In this document: positions 10,622 through 19,251 of the stretch, piece after piece
Layout of the letters: each line of letters begins with the position of its first letter
How positions within the stretch are numbered: the first letter of the stretch is position 1
Source: Bordetella pertussis 18323
GTDB lineage: Bacteria; Pseudomonadota; Gammaproteobacteria; Burkholderiales; Burkholderiaceae_B
NCBI RefSeq assembly: GCF_000306945.1
Contig: NC_018518.1
Span: forward strand, 1,798,001-1,862,000
Direction of reading: 5' to 3'
Length of the DNA: 64,000 nucleotides
Program-made: the position numbers and the translations under genes
Notes under the pieces: generated by a model
The model's input: only the letters and a program-made list of their open reading frames with translations
The model's database searches: none
What the model was told of the DNA's origin: nothing

Positions 10622-11771
10622 GTGAGCGCACTGATAGACCGATTCGAACTCGCCGAACTGCCGGCGCGGGCGCAGGCGTTTCGCCAGGACGTCCAGGCCT
10701 TTCTCAAGGCCGAATTGCCGCCGCTGCCGGCCGACCGGCGCGCGCGTTCGTGGATGGGCTTTGACGCCGGCTTCAGCCGCAAGCTGGCGGCGCGCGGCTG
10801 GGTCGGCGTGACGTTGCCGCGCGCGTATGGCGGCGCCGAGATGGACGCGTTCTCGCGCTTCGTCCTGATCGAGGAGCTGCTGTGCGCCGGGGCGCCGGTG
10901 TCGGCCCACTGGATCGCCGATCGGCAAAGCGGTCCCCAGATCCGCAAGTTCGGCAGCGAGGCGCAGCGCAGCTTCTATCTGCCGCGCATTTGCCGCGGCG
11001 AAGCCTTCTTCTGCATCGGCATGAGCGAACCGAATTCCGGCTCGGACCTGGCCAGCGTGGGGACGCGGGCCACGCGCCGTGCAGACGGCGGCTGGACGCT
11101 TTCGGGGCGCAAGATCTGGACCACCAACGCCCAGCATTGCCATTACATGATCGCGCTGGTGCGCACCTCCGGCACGCCGCAGGACCGCAATCAGGGCCTG
11201 TCGCAATTCATTGTCGATCTGTCGTTGCCCGGTGTCACGGTACGGCCGATCTCCGACCTGGCGGGCGACGCGCATTTTTCGGAAGTGTTTTTCGACGATG
11301 TGCAGCTGTCCGACGAGGCGCTCATTGGCCAGGAGGGCAGTGGCTGGGAACAGGTCACCGCCGAGCTGGCATTCGAGCGCAGCGGCCCCGAGCGCATTTA
11401 TTCCAGCATGGTGCTGCTGGACGGGTGGATCCAATGGCTGCGCGGCCGTGGCGACGTCTCGCAGACGGCGGCGGTCGGCCGTTACGCCACCCACCTGGCG
11501 GCGTTGCGCAATTTGTCGCTGTCGGTGGCTTGCCGCCGGCGAGAGCCCGGTCGTGGAGGCCGCCCTGGTCAAGGAACTGGGCACCACCTTCGAACAGGAA
11601 ATACCGGCTGCCATCGAGGCGGCGCTGGGCTCGGATCCGGGCGCCGATATCGACGCCGAATTGCTGCGCACCTGCGCCTATGTGAACCAGGTGTGTCCCA
11701 CTTACTCGCTGCGGGGCGGCACGCGCGAGATCCTGCGCGGCATGATCGCGCGCGGCCTGGGCCTGCGTTGA
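10622..11771 (+). pseudogene. Acyl-CoA dehydrogenase, frameshifted
   Basis: Translation from the GTG at 10622 gives a good acyl-CoA dehydrogenase (GVTLPRAYGGAEM, FCIGMSEPNSGSDLASV, GRKIWTTNAQ) up to about residue 305. The frame then becomes unrelated after LSLSVA. The family sequence resumes one frame over as LAAGESPVVEAALVKELGTT and ends with YSLRGGTREILRGMIARGLGLR at 11771. Removing one base near GTGGCTTG (about 11525-11535) would restore a 382-residue protein. It is therefore a single-base-insertion pseudogene, or possibly a sequencing error. The catalytic-base region and the C-terminal helix bundle fall after the break. Confidence 0.85.
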
Positions 11772-11792
11772 AGGCGATGGAGCAGAACCGCA

Positions 11793-12787
11793 ATGTATAG
11801 CGACGCTTTTGAAGATTTGCTGAAGGGCCGGTGCGAGCCGGCGGTGGTGCGCGCCATCGAGGCCGGCGGCGATGTCCAGGCCCTGTGGAATGCCATCGTG
11901 CAATCAGGTTTCCTGGATCTCATGGCGCCCGAGCAGGCCGGCGGCGCCGCGGCCGATCTGGCCGACGCCTTGCCCTTGTTCACGGCGCTGGGCGCTTATG
12001 CGGTGCCGCTTCCGGTGGGCCAGGCGATTGCGCTGCGCACGCTGCTGCCGGCCAGCATGGAGGTGCCCGGCGGACTGCCCAGCTTCGCGCCCGTTTTGCG
12101 TACCGGGCCGGACGGAGCGCTGCGCGCGCCGCGCGTGCCCTACGGCATGCTGGCGGGGCCGGTGCTGGGCGAGCTGGATGGCGCGCTGTGCCTGCTGGAT
12201 GCGCGGGCGGCGCAGCGGCGCGACTGCGGCCTGCATGGCGAGCCGACCGCCGACCTGAGCTGGGACGCCGGCGTGCGCCAGGATGCCGTGCGCCGGCTCG
12301 ATGACGCGGGCGGCGCGCCTGGCCGTCTGGCGGCCTGGGGGCGGCGCTGCATGCCGCGCTGCTGACGGGCGCGATGACTCGCTGCTTCGAGATGAGCCTG
12401 CAGTATGGCAACGACCGCACGCAGTTCGGCCGCTCCATCGGCAAGTTCCAGGCCGTTCAGCATCAGTTGGCGGTCATGGCCGAGCATGTCGCCGCCGCGC
12501 GTATCGCCACGGCAGCCGCGTTTCGCGCCGGCCTGGCGCAACCGGCCCTGCTGCCGGCGGCCATCGCCAAGGCGCGCGCCAGCGAAGCCGCGGCCCTGGC
12601 GGCGAACACCGCGCATGCCGTGCACGGCGCCATCGGCGTAACCGAGGAATACGACCTGCAGCTCTACACGCGCCGGCTGCATGGCTGGCGGCTGGCGCAC
12701 GGCTCGGAAGCCTATTGGCACCAAGTGGTCGGCGCGGCATTGATGGGTAGCGGGGACGGGGCGGTGCAGTTCGTGCGCGGGCTATGA
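11793..12787 (+). pseudogene. Second acyl-CoA dehydrogenase subunit, frameshifted
   Basis: The ATG at 11793 opens a divergent acyl-CoA dehydrogenase of the short-N-domain type that usually pairs with a canonical subunit (LMAPEQAGGAAADLADALPL). The frame stops at 12365. The family sequence continues in another frame as AALHAALLTGAMTRCFEMSL, then QYGNDRTQFGRSIGKFQAVQ, to 12787. A missing base in the G5 tract at 12337-12341 would rejoin the halves. The two halves cannot form one polypeptide without frameshifting. Its stop overlaps the next start (ATGA). Confidence 0.83.
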
Positions 12788-13500
12788 CCGCCGGCACATC
12801 AACGCATTTCAACCAGGTAAACGGGGTAGGCATGCTCAACAAGACCTGCGAGTCCGCCGACGAGGCGGTCAGTGTCGTGGAAAGTGGCGCAACAATCCTG
12901 ATCAGCGGCTTCGGGGACATCGGCTTGCCGTTCGAACTGTTGCATGCGCTGGCGCGCACCTCGGTCAAGGATCTCACCATCGTCTCCAACAATGCCGGGA
13001 CGGGCGAACTGGGGTTGTCGCGGCTGTTCAGGAACCGCCAGGTTTCGCGCCTGATCGCTTCTTTTCCGTCGCAGCCGGAGTCGCACCATTATTTCGCCGC
13101 GTACCAGGAAGGACTGGTGGACCTGGAGCTGGTGCCGCAGGGCACGCTGGCCGAACGCATCCGCGCGGCGGGCGCCGGCCTGGCCGGGTTCTTCACGCCC
13201 ACCGGCTACGGCACCGAGCTGGCGCAGGGCAAGGAGTGCCGGATGTTCAAGGGCAAGGGATATGTCTTCGAGGAAGCCCTGCCAGGCGATTTCGCCTTCA
13301 TCAAGGCGCACGTCGCCGATGCCTACGGCAACCTCCGGTATCGCCGCGCCAGCCGGACTTTCAATCCCATCATGGCCATGGCGGCGCGCACGACCATCGC
13401 CGAGGCCAAGCAGATGGTTCCCGTCGGCAGTATCGATCCCGACGACGTCCATACGCCCGGCGTATTCGTCGACCGGATAGTGGAGGTGCGAGATGAGTAA
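12784..13500 (+). CDS. 3-oxoacid CoA-transferase, subunit A
   Basis: This 238-residue protein is a family I CoA-transferase alpha subunit with the glycine-rich CoA-binding region ATILISGFGDIGLP, then IVSNNAGTGELGL and the C-terminal MVPVGSIDPDDVHTPGVFV. It works with subunit B to move CoA, typically from succinyl-CoA, onto a 3-oxoacid. The start at 12784 is coupled to the preceding gene; an ATG at 12832 (MLNKTCESADEAV) matches the family N-terminus better and may be the true start. It overlaps subunit B by 8 bases. Confidence 0.9.
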   Translation: MTAGTSTHFNQVNGVGMLNKTCESADEAVSVVESGATILISGFGDIGLPFELLHALARTSVKDLTIVSNNAGTGELGLSRLFRNRQVSRLIASFPSQPESHHYFAAYQEGLVDLELVPQGTLAERIRAAGAGLAGFFTPTGYGTELAQGKECRMFKGKGYVFEEALPGDFAFIKAHVADAYGNLRYRRASRTFNPIMAMAARTTIAEAKQMVPVGSIDPDDVHTPGVFVDRIVEVRDE

Positions 13501-14134
13501 GGGTTGGTCGAATGATGAGATCGCCGCCCGGATAGCGGTGGATTTGCCCGAACATGCCATCGTCAACCTGGGAATCGGCTTGCCCATCCTGGTTGCCAAC
13601 CATATACCGGAAGGCAAGACCATTTTCTTCCACTCGGAGAACGGCATCATCGGCCTCGGTCCGGTGCCCGCGCCCGGGCAGGAAGACCCGGACATCGTCA
13701 ATGCCGCCAAGAAGCACGCCACGCTCATCGCGGGCGCTTCCATCGTGCACCATGCGGACTCGTTTTCGCTGATCCGCGGCGGGCGGCTGGACTACTCCGT
13801 CCTTGGCGGGCTGCAGGTGTCCTCGGGCGGGGACATCGCCAACTGGAAGGTGCCGGGGCAAAAGGGCGGCGGTGGCGTGGGCGGGGCAATGGATCTGGCG
13901 GTGGGGGCCAGGAATGTCCTGGTCATGATGCGCCACCAGGACAAGACAGGCGCCTCGAAGCTGGTCAAGTCGTGCACGTTTCCGCTGACGGCCGTCAGCG
14001 CCGTCACGCGCGTCTATACGGAACTGGGGATATTCGAATGCGCGGGCGATGCCTTCATCGTACGCGAATCGGCGCCAGGGATCGGCAAGGACGAACTGCT
14101 GCGGAAAACGGAAGCCGCGCTGACGTTTCCGTAG
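13493..14134 (+). CDS. 3-oxoacid CoA-transferase, subunit B
   Basis: This 213-residue beta subunit contains the catalytic glutamate E49 in the SENGIIGLGP motif, plus VNLGIGLPILVANHIP and the GGGVGGAMDLAVGARNV segment, all typical of SCOT, PcaJ and AtoA-type subunits. It overlaps subunit A and completes the enzyme. In the pathway it would either activate a 3-oxoacid or recover CoA at the end of degradation. It appears intact. Confidence 0.92.
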   Translation: MSKGWSNDEIAARIAVDLPEHAIVNLGIGLPILVANHIPEGKTIFFHSENGIIGLGPVPAPGQEDPDIVNAAKKHATLIAGASIVHHADSFSLIRGGRLDYSVLGGLQVSSGGDIANWKVPGQKGGGGVGGAMDLAVGARNVLVMMRHQDKTGASKLVKSCTFPLTAVSAVTRVYTELGIFECAGDAFIVRESAPGIGKDELLRKTEAALTFP

Positions 14135-14168
14135 TGGCGGACAAACAGGATAACAAGGAGGATAAGCC

Positions 14169-15130
14169 GTGAAGACCAAGATCAAAATCGTGACGCTGGC
14201 CCTGTGTGCATTTTCCTCGGCGGTGTTCGCGTCGTCGTTTCCCAGCAAGCCGATCAACCTGATCGTTCCCTACCCGCCGGGCGGCGCCGTCGATCCCATC
14301 GCGCGTCTTTACGCCGAGAAGATTTCCCAGAGCTGGGGCGTCCCGGTGATCGTCCTGAATCGCCCGGGCGCCGGCACGACGATCGGCCTGAACCAGGCCG
14401 CCAGGGCCGAGCCGGATGGCTATACCGTCGTCCTCGGCACGGCCAGCATTACCAGCAACGCGCCGCTGTACCGTTCGCTGCCCTACGACACGCTCAAGGA
14501 TTTCACCTACCTCAGCATGGCGGGAATGATTCCGCTGGCGATCACAGCCAACCCTCGCACGGCCGTCAACAGCATGGACGAGCTCGTCGGTCAGCTCAAG
14601 AAGAAGCCGGGCTCGCTGACCTATTCGTCGTCGGGCAACGGAACGATCATCCACCTGGGCGGCGAGCTGTTCAAATCGCTCGCGGGCGTCGACATGGTGC
14701 ATGTGCCCTACAAGGGCAGCGGCCCCTCGGTCATGGCCGGCGTGGCGGGCGAGGTCGACCTGACGTTCGACTCCGTCTTCCTGATGGACCCGCAGGTCAA
14801 GGCGGGCAAGCTGAAGTACATCGCGGTGGCAAGCGAGAAACGGCTGAAGTCGCTACCCGAGGTGCCTGCCATCGGTGAAAGTATCCTGGTTATTTCGTGA
14901 CGTCGTGGGTCGGGTTCATGGGACCGGCCGGCATTCCCGCGGATATCACGGCGGCCTGGGCCAAGGAAATCGCCCGCGTGGCTGCCTTGCCGGATGTCAG
15001 CGAAAAACTGGCTACCCTGGGCGTCGAATCGGTATCCAGCACGCCGCAGCAGTTCTCCGCTTTCGTCGAGAGTGAAATCAGGAAGTGGGAGAAGGTGGTG
15101 CAGGACGCGCACATTCCCCCGGTACAGTAA
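14169..15130 (+). pseudogene. Second Bug-family periplasmic receptor, frameshifted
   Basis: It starts with a signal peptide (MKTKIKIVTLALCAFSSAVFA) and the Bug signature INLIVPYPPGGAVDPIARLY, behind a strong AAGGAGG site. The frame ends at 14900 just after VPAIGESI. The family sequence continues one frame over, as GYFVTSWVGFMGPAGIPADI to IRKWEKVVQDAHIPPVQ at 15130. Adding one base in CTGGTTATT near 14889 would restore about 320 residues. The truncated product lacks the C-terminal lobe and probably cannot bind ligand. Confidence 0.85.
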
Positions 15131-15451
15131 GCGCGCGAGCCTTCAGCGCGGCGTGGCCGGCGGCCACGTTGTATTGCCCCACCGATCTTCGGGATTGGTA
15201 CTACATCATGTAGTTGTTGGTGGGTAGGAAAAATCAACATCAGGGAGATCTGACCACTGGCTTTCAGGGGATGTGGCGTTGGCGAGACTACGCCCACGCC
15301 GCACTGTTCGGCCGGGTGGCGGCGAGATCGTGATGCACCCGGCGCATAGCAATCCTGCGGCGGCTGCGCTTCTTGCCGGCGGTGCTGCATGGATGTCACC
15401 CCCCTTCTACCCATGCTCTCAGACTCATCTATCTCATGCAAATCCCGATCA
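15131..15451. other. Intergenic region upstream of the autotransporter
   Basis: No coding signal was found in these 321 bases. They hold the palindrome CTACATCATGTAG (about 15200-15213) enclosed by CCCACC and GGTGGG, which could form a hairpin. A TTTCCTA heptad on the minus strand (15225-15231) matches the BvgA half-site consensus. Promoter activity for the autotransporter is expected here, but no convincing -35/-10 pair is evident. Confidence 0.4.
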
Positions 15452-15597
15452 ATGGCTCTGGCACGGCGGCGCCTGGCTTGGCCCGGCGTATGCGGCGCAT
15501 TGTCGCTGGCGGCCTGGCTGGCGCCGGCGCAGGCCCAGAGTGCCATGGCTGCGTCCGGGCCGCAGGATGCGCCCGCCGTCAGCATACCCGTGTTAGA

Positions 15598-16640
15598 TGT
15601 GAAGATTCAATAGGTTGTATGCATGGTTCATCCGAACCGGATTTGAGAAACTGGAAATCGCCACCCCCCCAGTTCACTCAAGGAGCCCGGCCGGATGAAC
15701 ACCCATAAGCATGCCCGATTGACCTTCCTACGTCGACTCGAAATGGTCCAGCAATTGATCGCCCATCAAGTTTGTGTGCCTGAAGCGGCCCGCGCCTATG
15801 GGGTCACCGCGCCGACTGTGCGCAAATGGCTGGGCCGCTTCCTGGCTCAGGGCCAGGCGGGCTTGGCCGATGCGTCCTCGCGCCCGACGGTCTCGCCCCG
15901 AGCGATTGCGCCGGCCAAGGCGCTGGCTATCGTGGAGCTGCGCCGCAAGCGGCTGACCCAAGCGCGCATCGCCCAGGCGCTGGGCGTGTCAGCCAGCACC
16001 GTCAGCCGCGTCCTGGCCCGCGCCGGTCTGTCGCACCTGGCCGACCTGGAGCCGGCCGAGCCGGTGGTGCGCTACGAGCATCAGGCCCCCGGCGATCTGC
16101 TGCACATCGACATCAAGAAGCTGGGACGTATCCAGCGCCCTGGCCACCGGGTCACGGGCAACCGACGCGATACCGTTGAGGGGGCCGGCTGGGACTTCGT
16201 CTTCGTGGCCATCGATGACCACGCCCGCGTGGCCTTCACCGACATCCACCCCGACGAGCGCTTCCCCAGCGCCGTCCAGTTCCTCAAGGACGCAGTGGCC
16301 TACTACCAGCGCCTGGGCGTGACCATCCAGCGCTTGCTCACCGACAATGGCTCGGCCTTTCGCAGCCGCGCCTTCGCCGCGCTGTGCCATGAGCTGGGCA
16401 TCAAGCACCGCTTTACCCGACCTTACCGCCCACAGACCAATGGCAAGGCCGAACGCTTCATCCAGTCGGCCTTGCGTGAGTGGGCTTACGCTCACACCTA
16501 CCAGAACTCCCAACACCGAGCCGATGCCATGAAATCCTGGCTACACCACTACAACTGGCAGCGACCCCACCAAGGCATCGGGCGCGCTGTACCCATCTCC
16601 AGACTCAACCTGGACGAATACAACCTATTGACAGTTCACA
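15598..16640 (+). mobile_element. IS481 copy 1
   Basis: This 1,043-bp element lies between 6-bp direct repeats GTTAGA (15592-15597 and 16641-16646). Its ends form near-perfect inverted repeats: the left end reads TGTGAAGATTCAATAGGTTG and the right end, on the other strand, TGTGAACTGTCAATAGGTTG. It interrupts the autotransporter after about codon 48. It differs from the other copies by a G at 16561, giving NWQRP where the others have NWHRP. Confidence 0.97.
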
Positions 16641-16645
16641 GTTAG
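15695..16645 (+). CDS. IS481 transposase (copy 1)
   Basis: This 316-residue DDE transposase has an N-terminal helix-turn-helix (about residues 10-60, AARAYGVTAPTVRKWLGRFL), a second HTH around IAQALGVSASTVSRVLARAG, and an rve-type catalytic core. The likely catalytic residues are the aspartates in LLHIDIKKLG and LLTDNGSAF and the glutamate in NGKAERFIQ. AAGGAG lies about 10 bases before the ATG. The TAG stop at 16643-16645 is in the duplicated target GTTAGA, not in the element. Confidence 0.96.
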   Translation: MNTHKHARLTFLRRLEMVQQLIAHQVCVPEAARAYGVTAPTVRKWLGRFLAQGQAGLADASSRPTVSPRAIAPAKALAIVELRRKRLTQARIAQALGVSASTVSRVLARAGLSHLADLEPAEPVVRYEHQAPGDLLHIDIKKLGRIQRPGHRVTGNRRDTVEGAGWDFVFVAIDDHARVAFTDIHPDERFPSAVQFLKDAVAYYQRLGVTIQRLLTDNGSAFRSRAFAALCHELGIKHRFTRPYRPQTNGKAERFIQSALREWAYAHTYQNSQHRADAMKSWLHHYNWQRPHQGIGRAVPISRLNLDEYNLLTVHS

Positions 16646-17633
16646 ATGGCTGGCCCGTCGACGATGAAAACGGCTGGACAACGATAGATCTCGATGGCAC
16701 GGCCATCGACGATGGCTGGACCCACATCGATATTCCGCGTCCCGAGCTGGACGGCGCTCCCGTCGATAGCGAGGACGGCCGGTTGCCTTCGCCGCCCGAA
16801 GAGGCGCCTCAGGCGGGGCCCGACGCGTCCAAGCAGCGGCCGGAGGGCCTGCCCGCGCCCGATGCCAATCCCCAACCCGATGCAAAGCCCGGAGCTGAGA
16901 TGAAACCCCGGCCTGGGGTGGAACCCGGACCTGAGGCGGAACCTGGTCCGCAGGGGCAGCCTGGCCCCCAGCCTGGAGCCCGGCCGCAGGACGAGCCGCA
17001 CGCGCAGCCGCTGCCGCCCGCCGGCAACCCCGGCGCTGGGATTTACATGCCCCGCAGCGGCATCTTGACCGCACCGGTTCTGGCCGTGCTGGGCACGGCC
17101 AGTGCGCCGCAAGGTATCTGGCAGGCAGAGATGAACGCCCTGAGCAAGCGCATGGGTGAATTGCGGCTTACGCCGGCAGCCGGCGGCGTGTGGGCACGCT
17201 CGTTCGCGCAACGCCAACGCCTGGACAATCAGGTGGTGGACAGGTTCACCCAGACCGTGGGCGGGATCGAGATTGGCGCCGACACGGCCTTGCCGGCGGC
17301 CGAGGGGCGCTGGCATGTAGGCGCGGTGGCCGGCTACAGCCGTGCGCGCCGCAAGCTGGCGCACAGCGCCCGTGGCAACAGCGACAGCCTGCATGTGGGC
17401 GCCTATGCGACGTATATCGGCGACGGCGGCTTCTACCTCGACGGGATTGTGCGGGTGAACCGCTACGAGCACGATTTCAGGGCTGACGGCCAGCGCGGCG
17501 CGCGCGTGACGGGCAAGTATCGCGCCAATGGCATCGGGCTGTCGCTGGAGACCGGCAGGCGTTTCACATGGGCCGGCGACTGGTTCGTGGAACCGCAGGT
17601 CGAAGTGGCGTTGTTCCGTTCGGGCGGGGCAGA

Positions 17634-18584
17634 CTACATGTGAACTGTCAATAGGTTGTATTCGTCCAGGTTGAGTCTGGAGATGGGTACAGCGCGCCCG
17701 ATGCCTTGGTGGGGTCGATGCCAGTTGTAGTGGTGTAGCCAGGATTTCATGGCATCGGCTCGGTGTTGGGAGTTCTGGTAGGTGTGAGCGTAAGCCCACT
17801 CACGCAAGGCCGACTGGATGAAGCGTTCGGCCTTGCCATTGGTCTGTGGGCGGTAAGGTCGGGTAAAGCGGTGCTTGATGCCCAGCTCATGGCACAGCGC
17901 GGCGAAGGCGCGGCTGCGAAAGGCCGAGCCATTGTCGGTGAGCAAGCGCTGGATGGTCACGCCCAGGCGCTGGTAGTAGGCCACTGCGTCCTTGAGGAAC
18001 TGGACGGCGCTGGGGAAGCGCTCGTCGGGGTGGATGTCGGTGAAGGCCAAGCGGGCGTGGTCATCGATGGCCACGAAGACGAAGTCCCAGCCGGCCCCCT
18101 CAACGGTATCGCGTCGGTTGCCCGTGACCCGGTGGCCAGGGCGCTGGATACGTCCCAGCTTCTTGATGTCGATGTGCAGCAGATCGCCGGGGGCCTGATG
18201 CTCGTAGCGCACCACCGGCTCGGCCGGCTCCAGGTCGGCCAGGTGCGACAGACCGGCGCGGGCCAGGACGCGGCTGACGGTGCTGGCTGACACGCCCAGC
18301 GCCTGGGCGATGCGCGCTTGGGTCAGCCGCTTGCGGCGCAGCTCCACGATAGCCAGCGCCTTGGCCGGCGCAATCGCTCGGGGCGAGACCGTCGGGCGCG
18401 AGGACGCATCGGCCAAGCCCGCCTGGCCCTGAGCCAGGAAGCGGCCCAGCCATTTGCGCACAGTCGGCGCGGTGACCCCATAGGCGCGGGCCGCTTCAGG
18501 CACACAAACTTGATGGGCGATCAATTGCTGGACCATTTCGAGTCGACGTAGGAAGGTCAATCGGGCATGCTTATGGGTGTTCAT
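17634..18584 (-). CDS. IS481 transposase (copy 2)
   Basis: This full-length 316-residue DDE transposase is on the minus strand and carries the same motifs as the other copies. It differs by one residue in the core (HARLAFTD instead of HARVAFTD, base 18050) and ends in VHM because the flanking target supplies ATG TAG. The stop lies in the target duplication at 17634-17636. All catalytic residues are present, so it is probably functional. Confidence 0.96.
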   Translation of the reverse strand: MNTHKHARLTFLRRLEMVQQLIAHQVCVPEAARAYGVTAPTVRKWLGRFLAQGQAGLADASSRPTVSPRAIAPAKALAIVELRRKRLTQARIAQALGVSASTVSRVLARAGLSHLADLEPAEPVVRYEHQAPGDLLHIDIKKLGRIQRPGHRVTGNRRDTVEGAGWDFVFVAIDDHARLAFTDIHPDERFPSAVQFLKDAVAYYQRLGVTIQRLLTDNGSAFRSRAFAALCHELGIKHRFTRPYRPQTNGKAERFIQSALREWAYAHTYQNSQHRADAMKSWLHHYNWHRPHQGIGRAVPISRLNLDEYNLLTVHM

Positions 18585-18681
18585 CCGGCCGGGCTCCTTG
18601 AGTGAACTGGGGGGTTGGCGATTTCCAGTTTCTCAAATCCGGTTCGGATGAACCATGCATACAACCTATTGAATCTTCACA
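17639..18681 (-). mobile_element. IS481 copy 2 (inverted relative to copies 1, 3 and 4)
   Basis: The element is 1,043 bp with 6-bp direct repeats ACTACA at 17633-17638 and 18682-18687. It interrupts the beta-barrel part of the same autotransporter gene that copy 1 hits. Its 5' untranslated part differs from the other copies by one base (MNWGV instead of MNWGG when read across), so it is the most diverged copy here. Confidence 0.97.
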
Positions 18682-19043
18682 ACTACACGGCCAGCAATGG
18701 CGTGCGCGTCGACGTGGCAAGCACCAAGTCGTTGCTGGGCCGGGCAGGCCTGCAGGTGGGACGCAAGCTGGATCTGGGCAACGGCAAACTGGTGCAGCCG
18801 TACGCCAAGCTGAGCTGGTTGCAGGAGTTCGATGGCGTGGGCAAGGTGCGCACCAACGATATCGGCCATGACGTCAAACTGCGGGGCGGGCGCGCCGAAC
18901 TCGACTTGGGCGTGGCCGCGGCGCTTGGCAGGCACAGCAGCCTGTTTGCTTCGTACGAGTACAGCAAGGGCAGCCGCTTGACCATTCCGTGGAGCTTTCA
19001 CGTCGGCTATCGATACGCCTGGTAAGCCAAACGCGTCGTGCCA

Positions 19044-19078
19044 CCGCGCGCCGGAACACCCGGCGCGCGGTTTTTTTT
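19044..19078 (+). terminator. Rho-independent terminator of the autotransporter gene
   Basis: An 11-bp perfect stem (CCGCGCGCCGG / CCGGCGCGCGG) with a 5-base loop is followed by eight T residues, 18 bp after the autotransporter stop. Confidence 0.88.
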
Positions 19079-19235
19079 GCCGCCGGGCCGCCCCAAGGCA
19101 AAAAAGCCCCCTCGGGGGGCAGCAAGCCCGCATAGCGGGCGCAGCGTGGGGGCACTACTTTGCCGCTGGGCCGCCCCAAGGCAAAAAGCCCCCTCGGGGG
19201 GCAGCAAGCCCGCGTAGCGGGCGCAGCGCGGGGGC
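19079..19235. repeat. Two tandem copies of a ~75-bp hairpin-rich repeat
   Basis: Copy A (19079-19153) and copy B (19162-19235) are nearly identical. Each contains two hairpins, GCCCCC-TC-GGGGGGC and GCCCGC-nTA-GCGGGC. Read on the minus strand, the first hairpin is followed by CTTTTTGC, so copy B can act as a rho-independent terminator for lexA, which ends at 19252. The element resembles dispersed intergenic repeats of Bordetella and relatives. Confidence 0.75.
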
Positions 19236-19251
19236 TTCTTTCTCCGTTGGC

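Larger units (their letters stand above)
15452..19025 (+). pseudogene. Autotransporter (type Va) with short passenger, split by two IS481
   Basis: Three separated segments (15452-15597, 16647-17638, 18688-19025) total 1,476 bases. With both IS481 copies and one copy of each target duplication removed, they read as a single 491-residue frame. It has a signal peptide ending in APAQAQ, a DG-rich then proline-rich passenger of about 150 residues, a linker, and a C-terminal beta-barrel domain from about GGVWARSFAQRQRLDNQ to the terminal FHVGYRYAW, the usual autotransporter C-terminal signature. The passenger is far shorter than in most Bordetella autotransporters, so part may have been lost earlier. 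As it stands no outer-membrane barrel can be made. Confidence 0.9.

Noticed and set aside
8469..10631. A 720-codon minus-strand open frame across the thiolase and SDR genes
   Set aside because: It crosses two well-supported plus-strand genes and has no recognisable motif; it is a GC-driven shadow.
16480..17643. A 387-codon frame joining the IS481 right end to the autotransporter
   Set aside because: The start lies in another frame of the transposase gene; it is an accidental fusion across the insertion junction and not a gene.
17639..18681. Composite transposon formed by IS481 copies 1 and 2
   Set aside because: Each element has its own 6-bp target duplication inside one restorable gene, so they are independent insertions.
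19079..19235. CRISPR-like array in the tandem repeats
   Set aside because: There are only two units of about 75 bp separated by 8 bp; no spacers and no cas genes.
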